DNA of 64,000 nt from Planotetraspora sp. A-T 1434 (GCF_025420585.1 NZ_JAOEGB010000013.1:62001-126000), one strand, 5' to 3'. Positions 34,501 to 42,575 are shown, numbered from the stretch's first letter. The notes: generated by a model not told the origin, from the sequence alone. A program made the numbers and translations.

Positions 34501-35100
34501 CGGGGGCGAGGGCATCCCGCCGACCTCGGCGGCGAGCAGCGCCAGGGAGGTGCCGTCCAGCACGAGGTGGTGGGCGGCGAGGACCAGCATCGGCTCGCCG
34601 CGCGGCAGCCGTACGAGCTCGACCCGCCACAGCGGGGCCCGTGTGAGGTCGTAGGGGCGCTTGGCGATCTCCAATGCCGCGTCGCGGGCCAGTGCGGCCA
34701 TCTCGGCGTCGGTGACCGCCGTGCGGTCGGACAGGTCGGTGACCGGGACCTCGATCGGCACTGAGGGGGCGACGCGCAGCCGGGGCTCGTCTCCGTCGGT
34801 GTCGATCGAGGCGCGCAGCGCGTCGTACCGGGGCACGACGCCGGCCAGCCGTTCCTCGATGAAGGCGGCGTCGACGTCGAACGGGCAGCGGGCGGCCATC
34901 ACCAGGTGGAACAGCGGCATGCCGGAGGGGGCGAGCCGGTCGGTGAACCAGACCCGCTCCTGCGCGTACGACAGCGGGGACGGCCCGTCTCCGGCGAGCG
35001 GCGGGATCGGATCCGCCTCCTTCGCGCCACCGGTGCGCAGGCGGGCCAGCAGCGCCCGCTTGGCCGGAGACAGATCGCCGGCCCCGGCTGGTCCGCCCAT
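28540..35100 (-). CDS. NRPS, C-A-PCP-C-A-PCP
   Basis: 2186 residues. The N-terminal LSPAKRALLARLRTGG looks like a beta-hairpin docking domain. C1 HHLVLDG (about 177); A1 (about 550-1000) with pocket FDAHVWELF/QVVPSVL/LLFSAGEP/NTYGPTECAID, giving DAWQFATIDK, close to glutamine codes such as DAWQFGLIDK; PCP1 GGHSL (about 1075); C2 HHIAADG (about 1263); A2 (about 1620-2060) with pocket FDVAMDQ/EITPAHY/LMNVGSD/CNYGPTECTVT, giving DVDEMVNVTK, with acidic residues suggesting a diamino acid; PCP2 GGHSL (about 2125). The tail AALSDEEVAALLAEMGEGQ resembles that of the upstream PKS. The ATG at 35100 has AAGGAGGGG. A1 may accept 3-ureidoalanine, a glutamine isostere (inference). Confidence 0.93.
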   Translation of the reverse strand: MGGPAGAGDLSPAKRALLARLRTGGAKEADPIPPLAGDGPSPLSYAQERVWFTDRLAPSGMPLFHLVMAARCPFDVDAAFIEERLAGVVPRYDALRASIDTDGDEPRLRVAPSVPIEVPVTDLSDRTAVTDAEMAALARDAALEIAKRPYDLTRAPLWRVELVRLPRGEPMLVLAAHHLVLDGTSLALLAAEVGGMPSPPAPVRFADFAAWQRAQVEGGAFADELAYWTDRLTDLPPPLELPADRSRTGEPTLRGATVSAVVPDPVVARLRDMSRAEGATPYITMLAGFKTLLHRWTGERDIVVGASVSGRTRPELRFLLGMFVNMVVLRTSLSGRPTFREVLARTRRTASDAFGRQNVPYERLVRELRGPGRGGATAPPVTVCFNMPAQDLVLPVTPVDLPIAPEGSQFDLTVHVMPEAGEGFRVQFEYSADLFEEATARRLLDQYLVLLESLVGAPDVPVARAVLLRPAERAALLGTTDGGAARESMPGGRVEAGRVEDGRVAGGSMAGGRAPGGSAAEARDRDLPPALPGLVLAQAAATPEAVAVAGHGGAVTYAELVRRADAVAAWLRARGVRPGDPVGVRLPRGPGLPAAVLGIWLSGGVYVPLDPALPPARAGAIAADVGARLVLDADAIEAAQGNEAAQGIEAAQGIEAAQGSGARPPDPAHPGHHGMADPGGPAYIIYTSGSTGRPKGAVVTHAGIANRVRWAVRRYGFAPADRMLHKTRISFDAHVWELFAPLVSGGAVVMAPPGVEEDPAAMLRAVAAERVTVLQVVPSVLRLLAEADPEWAGCARLRLLFSAGEPLHAELCGRVRALRPGLHIVNTYGPTECAIDVTAHDADPAQDGGQIPIGRPIDGIRAHVLDGECEPVPDGVPGELYVGGVGVGLGYHGRPALTAEAFLPDPFGPPGSRLYRTGDRARRRPDGTLEFLGRRDRQVKVNGVRVEPGEVESALAAHPRVKGAAVVTAPDGHGATRLIAYVTGDAVQDELRAHLRERLPAPMVPALILRLDALPLNASGKVDRGALDALAAPAVAPGSYTAPRTTAEQVVAGIWCEVLGVDRVGTTDDFFAVGGHSLLVIRLAGRLRERFGTDVALRELLTATTVADQARLVARSREIAPITRMPGDGPMPLSSGQRRLWFLDRLDSDSSAGGTSQYVLPHVARLRGTVDSRALRQALARVVARHEILRTRYVVLDGEPAQVADPPGDVDLPVADATPATLEKAVAAEINRPFDLSAGPVLRALLLRLAPDDHVLVLCVHHIAADGWSMEILCRDLWDAYAGADLPAPEVRYGDYASWEQARLGTPEIAEQLAYWQARLAGAVPAELPADRPRPRTWSGRGAIRTFTVPASLGARLVRLGRDAGATPFMTFLAAFKVLLARYTGAGDLVIGTPVAGRTHPATEGLVGFFVNTLVLRTDVSGDPAFGELLRRVRGVCLDAYARQDLPFERLVEVLQPGRDTSRNPLFQLMFEFGPGQAGQAGQGGQVPDADSAGPGVEAMGEEMPWRTAKFDLTLGLAERADGSLLGYVEYATDIVDEAAVDQLVAHYLRVLEGVAADPAAPLSRLELLTPAERRRLIEDPPTLPGTPPPFSEACVHEVFAAVAAVIPDAPAVVQGGFQLSYAELDRRANALAARLRRRGVTAETRVAVCARRGTGVVVALLAILKAGGVYVPIDPESPDERRRSLLADAGAAVILGDGDLDGWSAGVADAPDPVTSSGNLAYVIYTSGSTGKPKGVMIDHRAYLHHCRAIAEPYGIREGDRVALLSSLVFDVAMDQMMATLLAGATVVVAEPGLNEPAALLGWLERERITHIEITPAHYREVMAVVTPGDPRLAALRLMNVGSDVVTYDDARRWHAAGLPGAFLCNYGPTECTVTCTLHPVDPAEAAARRPEQSIPIGRPVAGTRAYVLDGSLNPVPPGVPGELYLGGVRLARGYLDRPGLTAERFVPDPFGDGPGGRLYRTGDLVRYRADGAVEFLGRLDTQVKIRGFRIELGEIEATLAAHPCVRATAVVAHRDGGEPELAAYVVLKEEIDPHALRDHLAERVPGYMIPAYWTVLGELPLTPSAKVDRRALPAPRRLHARYAPPATPAEERVRAIWAEVIGCDPDGIGRHDDFFAVGGHSLRATRVHTRIRESFAVELPLRTLFDATTVETLAAAVARAVEDEVAALSDEEVAALLAEMGEGQ
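33125..33196. repeat. 18-bp tandem repeat (4 copies) inside the first A domain of the NRPS
   Basis: Four copies of CCCTGCGCCGCCTCGATG, read as EAAQGI repeats on the minus strand. The insertion sits in the N-terminal A subdomain shortly before the A3 motif YTSGSTGRPKG. A second degenerate repeat at 33540-33655 (GGR/MPGGR units) lies in the C-A linker. Confidence 0.9.
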
Positions 35101-35103
35101 CCG

Positions 35104-35856
35104 TCACCCCTCCTTGAGATCACACTTGAGATCGCTGGCCATGGCGGCGCCGAGCGCCCGCAGGTTCGCGGTGAAGAAGTCGTGGCCGCCGGGGAGGACC
35201 CGCAGCGTGAAGGCGCGGGAGGTGTGTTCCCGCCACTCCAGCACCTCCTCGAAGAGCACGCTCCCGTCGTCCCGCCCGGCGATCGCCGTGATCGGCACGT
35301 CGAGCGGCGGTCCGGGGGCGAACGGCGCGGTCTCGAAGACCTCGAAGTCGGCCCTGATCGCCGTCTCGAACATGCCGAACAGGGCCGGGTCGCCGAGGAT
35401 GGCGGGTGGCGTGACGTTGAACTGGCGCAGGTAGTCCTTGAACTCGGCGTCCGGCATGGCGTGGACGCCGCGCCCCCGGTCCGCGGTGGCGGGCCCGCAC
35501 GCGCCGCAGGCGAACAGCCGGACGGGCGCGGGCCGTCCCGTGCGGACCATGGCCCGGGCGAGCTCGATCATGAGGTAGGCGCCGGAGCAGTAGCCGAAGA
35601 GGGCCAGCGGCAGGTCCTTGTAACGGTCGAGCTCCAGGAGCAGGGTGTCGACGAGATCGTCCATCCGCCGGATCGGCGCCTCCCGCCGCCGGGTCTCCCG
35701 GCCGGGCAGGCGGAGCGCGTACAGATCGATGTCGCGGGGAAGCTCGCCGGAGAGCGGCCGGAAGGTGGCGGTGCCGCCGCCGGCCTGGGGAAGGCACACC
35801 ACCCGCACGCGGGGATCCGCGACCGGGCCGAGCCGGGCCATCCAGGGGCTGGTCAC
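35104..35856 (-). CDS. Type II thioesterase (editing) with Cys nucleophile
   Basis: 250 residues. VVCLPQAGGGTATFRPL, YALRLPGRETRRRE and DLVDTLLLEL fit TEII enzymes that clear misprimed carriers. The nucleophile elbow reads LFGYCSGAY, with Cys90 where RifR/SrfAD-type enzymes have GHSMG. The triad partners are probably Asp in AIAGRDDG and His in LPGGHDFF. GTG 35856 overlaps the preceding stop (GTGA) and has GAGGAGG. Followed after 3 bp by the NRPS start. Confidence 0.9.
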   Translation of the reverse strand: MTSPWMARLGPVADPRVRVVCLPQAGGGTATFRPLSGELPRDIDLYALRLPGRETRRREAPIRRMDDLVDTLLLELDRYKDLPLALFGYCSGAYLMIELARAMVRTGRPAPVRLFACGACGPATADRGRGVHAMPDAEFKDYLRQFNVTPPAILGDPALFGMFETAIRADFEVFETAPFAPGPPLDVPITAIAGRDDGSVLFEEVLEWREHTSRAFTLRVLPGGHDFFTANLRALGAAMASDLKCDLKEG

Positions 35857-36881
35857 CCGAGTCCTCCTCGTAGGGTGGCGGCGAACCGGTCTCTGTCGAA
35901 GTGGGCGCTGACCGTCGGCGAGATCAGCATCCGGGTCGCCCCGGCGGCGGCGTAGTCGTCCATCTTCGAGCGCAGGTCCTCCGCCGCGCCGATCGCCGTG
36001 AGGGCCCGGACCATGTCGTCGTCGGGCCGCCCGGCGCCGGCCTGCGCGCCGAATCCGCTGGCGGTGAACAGCCGCCGGTAGGTCGGCACCCGGAGGTAGG
36101 CCGACAGGTAGCGGTGGAACCCGGCCCTGTCGGCCTCGGGCTCGGGGGTGACGGCCGCGTTGAGGACGACGGCCACCTCGAATCCGGCGCCGCCCGGGTA
36201 ACGGCCGTCGGCTCGGCGTCCCAGCCCCCTTCGCAGCGCGGGCACGGCGTGCTCCCGGACGTATCCGGGCGTGCACATCCACAGGATCGCGCCGTCGGCC
36301 AGCTCTCCGGCCAGCTCCAGGAGCTTCGGGCCGAAGGCGCCCAGGTGTACGGCCATGCCGTCGCGGCGTGGCCCCGTGTAGGAGGCGTGGCCGCTGAACC
36401 ACTTGCCGTCCTGGCTCACCTCTCCGTCGCGGATGAGGGAGGTGGTGATCTGGAGGTACTCCCGCGTGCCGGCCAGGGCGGGCGGCGTCGTGCCCGCCCC
36501 GACCATCCACTCGCCGACGCCGCGGTGACCGAGGCCGAGGCCGAGCGTGAAGCGCCCGCCGGACAGCTCGTCGAGGGTGAGCGCGGTGTGCGCCATCACC
36601 ACCGGCGGCCGTGAATACAGCGGAAGAATCGCGCTGCCGATCCCCGACCGGCCCGTCCGAGCCGCCATGGCGGCCAGCAGAACCACGCTGTCCCGCTGGT
36701 TGGGCAGCTGCACCAGCCACTGGGAGTCCACGCCCAGCTCGTCGGCGAGACCGGCCCGGGCGAGCGTCTCCGCCGGCGAGAGGTCGCGCTGCTCCAGGAG
36801 CACTCCGACCCGATGGTCCCCGGGCCGGGTCCCGGCCGGGGTCACGGCCGGGGTCACGGCCTGCGTTACGGCCTGGGTCAC
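35853..36881 (-). CDS. Luciferase-like (LLM class) flavin/F420-dependent oxidoreductase
   Basis: 342 residues. RVGVLLEQRDLSPAETLARAGLADELG, RTGRSGIGSAILPLYSRPPVVMAHTALTLDELSGGR (given as the region around residues 75-110) and LGLGLGHRGVGEWM are typical of TIM-barrel LLM oxidoreductases using FMN or F420. Stand-alone LLM enzymes in NRPS/PKS clusters are often hydroxylases or dehydrogenases acting on the assembled chain. The start GTG 36881 overlaps the MbtH stop; the first 16 residues are VTQA/VTPA repeats, so the true start may be one of the later in-frame GTGs. Substrate unknown. Confidence 0.85.
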   Translation of the reverse strand: MTQAVTQAVTPAVTPAGTRPGDHRVGVLLEQRDLSPAETLARAGLADELGVDSQWLVQLPNQRDSVVLLAAMAARTGRSGIGSAILPLYSRPPVVMAHTALTLDELSGGRFTLGLGLGHRGVGEWMVGAGTTPPALAGTREYLQITTSLIRDGEVSQDGKWFSGHASYTGPRRDGMAVHLGAFGPKLLELAGELADGAILWMCTPGYVREHAVPALRRGLGRRADGRYPGGAGFEVAVVLNAAVTPEPEADRAGFHRYLSAYLRVPTYRRLFTASGFGAQAGAGRPDDDMVRALTAIGAAEDLRSKMDDYAAAGATRMLISPTVSAHFDRDRFAATLRGGLG

Positions 36882-37087
36882 GGGCCTTCCATCCGCTCGC
36901 GCAGGCTTCTGGGCCGCATGTCCTGCCAGACCTCGCTGATATGCGCGAGGCACTCCGCCTTGGTCCCTCGCATGCCGACCTCGCGCCACCCGGCCGGGGG
37001 CTGCCGGTCGGCGGGCCAGATGGAGTACTGGTCCTCGTCGTTGACCACCACGCTGTACTGGCGGTCGTCGTCGTCCTCGAACATCAT
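36878..37087 (-). CDS. mbtH: MbtH-like NRPS chaperone
   Basis: 69 residues. FEDDDDRQYSVVVNDEDQYS, IWPADRQPPAGWREVG and WQDMRP contain all conserved MbtH positions (NxExQxSxWPxxxxxPxGW, the Trp pair, DxRP). MbtH proteins bind the A-domain N-subdomain and are needed for folding or activity. Start ATG 37087 (ATGA overlap with the PKS stop, Shine-Dalgarno GAAGGGGA); a second ATG follows directly. It was missed as a separate frame because it lies within a longer open frame. Confidence 0.96.
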   Translation of the reverse strand: MMFEDDDDRQYSVVVNDEDQYSIWPADRQPPAGWREVGMRGTKAECLAHISEVWQDMRPRSLRERMEGP

Positions 37088-40000
37088 TCCCCTTCGAGTA
37101 CCTTCAGAGCCTCGATCGCCTCTTCGTCCGACAGAGCGGCCACCTTGGCCAGGAGGTCCTCCTCGATCGCCGTGGCGAGGCCGCGGACGGTCCGCGTATC
37201 GAACAGCCGGGCCACGGAGACGTCGCTCCGGAACCGCTGGGTGATGCGGGCCACGAGTTGCACCGCTACCAGGGAGTTGCCGCCGAGGTCGAAGAAGTCG
37301 TCCTCCGCGCCGACCTGGTCGATCCCGAGCGCCTCGGCCCACAGGACGGCCAGCGCCCGCTCCGGCTCGGTGCCGGGTTCCACATAGGGCGTGTCGAGGC
37401 TGCGCGTGCCTCCCCCGCCGGCCGTGTCCGCGGTGAGCCTCTCGGCGAGCGCGGCCCTGGTGACCCTGGCCGTACGGCGCAGCCGCTCCCCCAGCCCTTC
37501 GGGGCACCAGATCAGCTGCGGTCCGAACCCGGAGGCCAGGACGAGGCGCAGCGTCTCCGCGGCCTCCGCGTTGCGGACGCCGTCCTCCGACACGGAGGGG
37601 TCCACGGCCGGGGGCCGGGCGACGGCCGCCTGGCCGACGGTCTGGCCGGCCGCCTCCGCGGCCGACACGCCGGTCCTCCCGTCCACCCGGAGGAGCGAGA
37701 ACCCCTCGACGGTCACCAGCTCGCGGCCGCTCTCGTCCACCACGCTGATGTCCGCGGTGGTCACGTCGCCCGTGGTGTCGTCCAGGTGGCGCAGCACGCT
37801 CGTGACGCGCGCCGGCAGCGGCCCGTGGACGGTGATGGTGTCGTAGCCGAACGGCAGGTAGGAGCCGTCCCCGGCCACGTTCTGGCCGACGGCGACGCAC
37901 GCGTCCAGCACCGACGGGTGCAGGTAGTAGTCGGCGAGGTCGGCGGCGAACTCCGCGGGCAGGCGGACGTCGATCAGCTCCAGCGGTCCTCCGGAGTGCC
38001 GCGCGCTCACGATGTGCCAGCGCGGGCCGAACCGGAGCTCGCCGATCAGCCCCTGGAACGCGGGGGTGGTGTCGTCCGGGCACCGATCCCGGAGCGCGCC
38101 GAGGTCGTGGACGGCGGGAGTCCCCTCAGGGGCCTCCTCCACGTGTCCGCGCGAGTACTCCACGCCGTCGCTTCCGGCGATCGTGACGTCGTAGCCTCGC
38201 CCGGCCGGCGTCAGGGTGAGCCGCACCACCAGTCCCTCGGCGACCATCAGCGGCGCGAGGAAGAGCAGCTTGCCGATCCGCGCCCTCGGCTGCCCGGTCA
38301 CCTCGGCGAAGGCGGCGCGCACGAGCTCCACGATGCCGGTGCCCGGCATGGTGGGGACGCCGGCCAGCCGATGTTCGTCGAGCACCCACACGCCGGGGGT
38401 GAATTCGAGCTCGAACCGGATCGAGCCGTCCGCGAGCTCTCGCCGGTCGCGCAGCAGCGGGTGGGCCACCGGCGCCGCGGCGCCGGGCTCCCCTTCGTCC
38501 TTGCGCAGGCTGCCCAGGATCGAGGGCGCGTCGATCTCGAACGCCATCCCCGCCTCGGCGAAGGGCGGCCAGTTGACCGACACGGTGTGCCGTCCCCGGG
38601 CCCATCGGGACTGGGCGAAGGCGTCCAGCACGGCGTTGGCGCCGGCGTAGTCGCCCAGGCCGAAGTCGCCGGAGACCGCCGCGATCGAGGAGTAGAGCAC
38701 GAGGAGCTCCGGCTCGAAGACCCGTTCCACGACGTAGGCGCCCAGCACCTTCGGGGCGAGGACCCGGGCGGCGTCGTCGCGGGACCGTGTCTCCAGCATG
38801 CCGCCTCCGGCCACGGCGGCCAGGTGGAACACCCCGTCGACGGGCCCGAACCGCTCCCGCGCGGCCCGCTTGACCGCGTTCATCGAGGACTCGTCGGTGA
38901 CGTCGCCGGAGACGGCGAGAACCTCGCCCCCCGCCGCCTCGACGTCGAGCACGCCGCGGATCCGCGCGGCGACCCTGTCCCTGTCGTCCGCGCCGTCCAG
39001 GATGGACGGCCACTCCTCCCGGGGCGGCAGGCCGGTACGGCCCACCAGCACCAGACGGGCCGAGACGAGGGAGGCGAGCTGCCGGGCCACCAGCAGGCCC
39101 AGGCCACCCAGGCCACCGGTGACGAGGTAGACGCCGCGCTCCCTGAGGAGGTACGGCACGCCGTCGGGGCCGGACAGCTCCACGCCCGCGTAGCTCCACA
39201 CCCAGCGCTTGCGCCCCCGGTAGGCCACCTGCTCCTCGGCCGCGTTCCCGGTGACCTCGGCCAGCAACTGGGCGGCGGCCGTGGACGGCGGCGCGGCGCC
39301 GAAGTCCACGCTCCGGCAGGTCACCGCGTCGAACTCCTTGGGGGCCAGCTTGACCAGGCCGAGAACGGCGGCCTTGGCCGGCTCCACCGCGCCGTCGCCG
39401 GTCACGTCCTGCATGTCGCGGGTCACGACGACCAGGTCCACCGCCGTTCCGGGCAGCAGCCGCGCCGCCGTCTGCAGCGCCGTGAGCGCGCTGTGGAATC
39501 CCAGGTCAAGCCAGCGAGCGGCGTGGTCCGCCTCGGAGACGTGGTCGGGGCGCGGGGCCGCGGCCAGCGCGTGCACGACGCGCACCCGCTCGGGAGCCCG
39601 TGCGGCAAGCCGCCCGAACACCTCCGCCTGGTCGTCGAGGGCCCCGGCGACCAGCACGTCCGCGCCGGCGGCGCGGGCCAGCCGGGCGAACTCCGCCGTC
39701 GCCGGGTCGGCCTCCGGGGCGAAGACCAGCCAGGGGACGTCGGGGTCGGCCGAGCCCGCGGACGGCGGCGGCGTCTCCCGCCACACGGGCACGGTGAAGG
39801 GGCCGGTGTCGGCCGGGGTGGCCGTGACCTCCTCGTCCGGGTCGATCCAGTAGCGCCGGCGCTGGTACGGGTAGGTCGGCAGGGGGACCGTGCGGCGCTC
39901 CTCGGCGGACCAGAAGGCGTCCCAGTCCACCGGCGCGCCCGCCGCCCACACCTGGCCCACGGCCTCCAGCGCCACCCTGACGTCGTCGCGGTCCTGCTGG

Positions 40001-42495
40001 GGATGGCGCATGGCCGGAACCACGACGGCCTCCTGGCTGTGCGCGGCCACCAGGGCGCTCAGCGTACGGCCCGGCCCGACCTCGACGAGCGCCCGGTCGC
40101 CGTCGGTCGTCAGCAGCCGCAGCGAGTCAGAGAAGCGGACGCAGCCACGCAGGTGGCGCACCCAGTAGTCCGGATCGGTGGCCTCGGCGTCGCCGACCCA
40201 CGTGCCGGTCAGGTTCGACACGTACGGGATCGCGGGAGGGGACAGCTTCACCTCGGCGACCCGCTCACGGAAGCGGTCGAGGATCGGATCCATCATGCGG
40301 GAGTGGAAGGCGTGGGAGGTGTGGAGGGGCCGCGCGACGACTCCCTCCACGGCGAGGGCCTCCGTCACGTCGGCGACGGCCTCATGGGTGCCGGAGATCA
40401 CGCACACGCCTGGGGCGTTGACCGCGGCGACGTCGACCTCGTCGCCCAGCATCGGCCAGAGCAGCTCCTCGGGCAGGGTGACGGCGGCCATCGCGCCCTC
40501 GCCGAGCGACTGCATCAGCGCGCCGCGCTCGGCGACCAGGCGGAGCGCGTCGTCGGGGTCGAAGACCCCGGCCAGGGCCGCGGCGACGTACTCCCCGATG
40601 CTGTGCCCCGCCATCGCGGTCGGCTCCAGGCCGTAGGACCGCAGCAGCCGGGCCAGGGCGTACTCGACGGAGAACAGCGCGGGCTGGGTGTTGGCGGTCC
40701 GGCTGAGCCGCCGCGCCGCGTCCTCGCCGGAGTCGAAGAGCAGGCCGTGCAGGTCCAGGCCGTGGGAGTCGCGCAGGGTCGCCGCGCAGTCGTCGATCAC
40801 CTGGCGGAACACCGGCTCGGCGTCGTACAGGTCCCGCGCCATTCCCGGATGCTGCGCCCCCTGCCCCGGGAACAGGAACGTCACGGTCCGGTCGCCGCTC
40901 ACCGCCTGCGCCCCCGAGCCGACGACCCGGGCCGCCTCCTCGTGGTCGGCGGCCACGGCGAAGCGCCGGACCCGCAGCGCCGCCCGGCCGCGGGACAGCG
41001 TGGAGGCGACGTCGGCCAGCTCTTCCGGCTGCTCAAGCTGCTGGGCCAGATGGGTGCCGAGCTGCTCGGCCGCCTCGTCGAGCGCCTGCTCGGTCCGCGC
41101 CGACAAGGTCAGGAGCTGGTACGGCCGGCGGCCCGGCCTGGTGGGGGCCGGCGCCGAGGCCTGCTCCAGAACCACGTGGGCGTTGGTGCCGCCGATGCCG
41201 AAGGAGCTGACGGACGCGAGGCGGCTCCCCGAGCCCGGATCCCAGCTCATCAGGGTCGCCGGCACGTGGAACGGGCTGCTGTCGAAGTCGATGCGAGGGT
41301 TGGGCTCGTCGAAGTTGATGGCCGGCGGCAGCAGGCCCTCCTTCAGGCAGTAGACCGCCTTGATGAACCCGGCCACTCCGGCGGCGGCGCCCAGGTGACC
41401 CACATTGGACTTCACCGAGGAGATGGCGCAGCGCGGGGCGTGTTCCGGACGCGGGCCGAACGCCTCGGCCAGCGCGCCGACCTCGATGGGGTCGCCCACG
41501 GCGGTGCCGGTGCCGTGCGCCTCCACGTAGCCGATGCGCGCCGGGTCGACCCCGGCGTCCCGCAGCGCCGCGCCGACCACCGCGACCTGGCCGTTCTTGC
41601 TCGGCGCGGCGAAGGCGAGCTTGTCGCCGCCGTCGTTGTTCACGGCCGAGCCCCGGATGACCGCGTGGATCGTGTCACGGTCGGCGAGCGCGTCGGCCAG
41701 CCGCTTGAGCACGATCGCCCCGGCTCCGCTGCCGAACACCGTGCCGCGGGCTTTGGCGTCGAAGGTCCGCACGTGCCCGTCGGGCGAGAAGATGCCGCCC
41801 TCGGAGTAGGTGTAGCCGGCGATCATGGGGAGGGCCAGCTCGACCCCGCCGGCGAGGGCGGCGTCGCACTCCCCCGCGCGCAGCGCGCGGACCGCGGTGT
41901 GAATGGCGACCAGCGAGGTGGAGCACGCGGTGACCATGCTGACCGCCGGACCGGTCAGGCCCAGGCGGTAGGCCACGCCCGTGGACAGGTAGTCCGTGTG
42001 GTTGTTGATGATCGCCATCAGGACGCCCGTCGCCCGCCACACCGCGGCGTTCCGCGTGACGTTGTCCTCCAGGTAGGCGTTGTGCCGGGAGCCCGCGTAC
42101 ACCCCCACGCGGCCGTCGAACCGCCGCGGGTCGAGGCCCGCGTGCTGCAGCGCCGTACCGCACGTCTCCAGGAAGAGCCGGAACTGGGGGTCGAGGATCT
42201 GCGCCTCGCGCGCGCTGACGCCGAAGAACTCGGCGTCGAACCGGTCGAAATCCTCGATGACCGGCGCGGCCCGCACGTAGTTGGGATCCCGGAGGTCCTT
42301 CTCGGGGACGCCGCCGGCGCGCAGCGCGTCCTCGTCGAAGAACGCGATCGACTCCACGCCGTCCAGGAGGTTCCCCCAGAACTCGTCGGCGTTCCGCGCG
42401 CCCGGGAAACGCCCCGCCAGGCCCACGACGGCGACGGGCTCGGGCGTCTGGGATGGGCGGACGAGACCGCGCGATAGGTCAGCCATGCCGGTCAT
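37084..42495 (-). CDS. Type I PKS, KS-AT-KR-DH-ACP (malonyl)
   Basis: 1803 residues. KS: TACSTS (Cys about 193), EAHGTGT, SNVGHLGAAAG. AT: GHSIGEY (Ser about 631) with SHAFHSRMM, predicting malonyl-CoA. KR (about 1126): GGLGGLG and GDYAGAN. DH: DEHRLAGVPTMPG (His about 1376) and HPSVLDA. ACP: GGNSL (Ser about 1741). KR precedes DH, unlike the usual modular order. All catalytic residues are present, so the product would be an alpha,beta-unsaturated thioester. The C-terminal AALSDEEAIEALKVLEGE resembles the tail of the NRPS at 28540-35100 and probably docks to its partner. ATG 42495 chosen; ATG 42486 or TTG 42522 are possible. Confidence 0.92.
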   Translation of the reverse strand: MTGMADLSRGLVRPSQTPEPVAVVGLAGRFPGARNADEFWGNLLDGVESIAFFDEDALRAGGVPEKDLRDPNYVRAAPVIEDFDRFDAEFFGVSAREAQILDPQFRLFLETCGTALQHAGLDPRRFDGRVGVYAGSRHNAYLEDNVTRNAAVWRATGVLMAIINNHTDYLSTGVAYRLGLTGPAVSMVTACSTSLVAIHTAVRALRAGECDAALAGGVELALPMIAGYTYSEGGIFSPDGHVRTFDAKARGTVFGSGAGAIVLKRLADALADRDTIHAVIRGSAVNNDGGDKLAFAAPSKNGQVAVVGAALRDAGVDPARIGYVEAHGTGTAVGDPIEVGALAEAFGPRPEHAPRCAISSVKSNVGHLGAAAGVAGFIKAVYCLKEGLLPPAINFDEPNPRIDFDSSPFHVPATLMSWDPGSGSRLASVSSFGIGGTNAHVVLEQASAPAPTRPGRRPYQLLTLSARTEQALDEAAEQLGTHLAQQLEQPEELADVASTLSRGRAALRVRRFAVAADHEEAARVVGSGAQAVSGDRTVTFLFPGQGAQHPGMARDLYDAEPVFRQVIDDCAATLRDSHGLDLHGLLFDSGEDAARRLSRTANTQPALFSVEYALARLLRSYGLEPTAMAGHSIGEYVAAALAGVFDPDDALRLVAERGALMQSLGEGAMAAVTLPEELLWPMLGDEVDVAAVNAPGVCVISGTHEAVADVTEALAVEGVVARPLHTSHAFHSRMMDPILDRFRERVAEVKLSPPAIPYVSNLTGTWVGDAEATDPDYWVRHLRGCVRFSDSLRLLTTDGDRALVEVGPGRTLSALVAAHSQEAVVVPAMRHPQQDRDDVRVALEAVGQVWAAGAPVDWDAFWSAEERRTVPLPTYPYQRRRYWIDPDEEVTATPADTGPFTVPVWRETPPPSAGSADPDVPWLVFAPEADPATAEFARLARAAGADVLVAGALDDQAEVFGRLAARAPERVRVVHALAAAPRPDHVSEADHAARWLDLGFHSALTALQTAARLLPGTAVDLVVVTRDMQDVTGDGAVEPAKAAVLGLVKLAPKEFDAVTCRSVDFGAAPPSTAAAQLLAEVTGNAAEEQVAYRGRKRWVWSYAGVELSGPDGVPYLLRERGVYLVTGGLGGLGLLVARQLASLVSARLVLVGRTGLPPREEWPSILDGADDRDRVAARIRGVLDVEAAGGEVLAVSGDVTDESSMNAVKRAARERFGPVDGVFHLAAVAGGGMLETRSRDDAARVLAPKVLGAYVVERVFEPELLVLYSSIAAVSGDFGLGDYAGANAVLDAFAQSRWARGRHTVSVNWPPFAEAGMAFEIDAPSILGSLRKDEGEPGAAAPVAHPLLRDRRELADGSIRFELEFTPGVWVLDEHRLAGVPTMPGTGIVELVRAAFAEVTGQPRARIGKLLFLAPLMVAEGLVVRLTLTPAGRGYDVTIAGSDGVEYSRGHVEEAPEGTPAVHDLGALRDRCPDDTTPAFQGLIGELRFGPRWHIVSARHSGGPLELIDVRLPAEFAADLADYYLHPSVLDACVAVGQNVAGDGSYLPFGYDTITVHGPLPARVTSVLRHLDDTTGDVTTADISVVDESGRELVTVEGFSLLRVDGRTGVSAAEAAGQTVGQAAVARPPAVDPSVSEDGVRNAEAAETLRLVLASGFGPQLIWCPEGLGERLRRTARVTRAALAERLTADTAGGGGTRSLDTPYVEPGTEPERALAVLWAEALGIDQVGAEDDFFDLGGNSLVAVQLVARITQRFRSDVSVARLFDTRTVRGLATAIEEDLLAKVAALSDEEAIEALKVLEGE

Positions 42496-42529
42496 GTTCA
42501 GCCGCCCGGCTCCGCCGGACAAGGGAAGT

Positions 42530-42543
42530 GGCGAGTAGTCGCC
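42530..42543. promoter_or_regulatory. Candidate cluster operator, inverted repeat
   Basis: GGCGAGTAGTCGCC is a 5-bp inverted repeat with a 4-bp spacer in the 80-bp divergent promoter between the PKS and sbnA-like genes. A 12/14 match, GGCGAGAAGTCGTC, occurs in the other divergent promoter of the cluster (61490-61503). Confidence 0.3.
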
Positions 42544-42575
42544 ATACCCCTTCCGCGCGGGTCCGGCACCGTCCG

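Noticed and set aside
30310-34764. Plus-strand open frame of 1484 codons opposite the NRPS
   Set aside because: Composition (Arg/Gly/Ala/Asp) and lack of any motif show it to be a shadow of the NRPS frame on the other strand.
37258-42477. Plus-strand open frame of 1739 codons opposite the PKS
   Set aside because: Antisense shadow of the KS-AT-KR-DH-ACP gene; no recognisable domain or ribosome-binding site.
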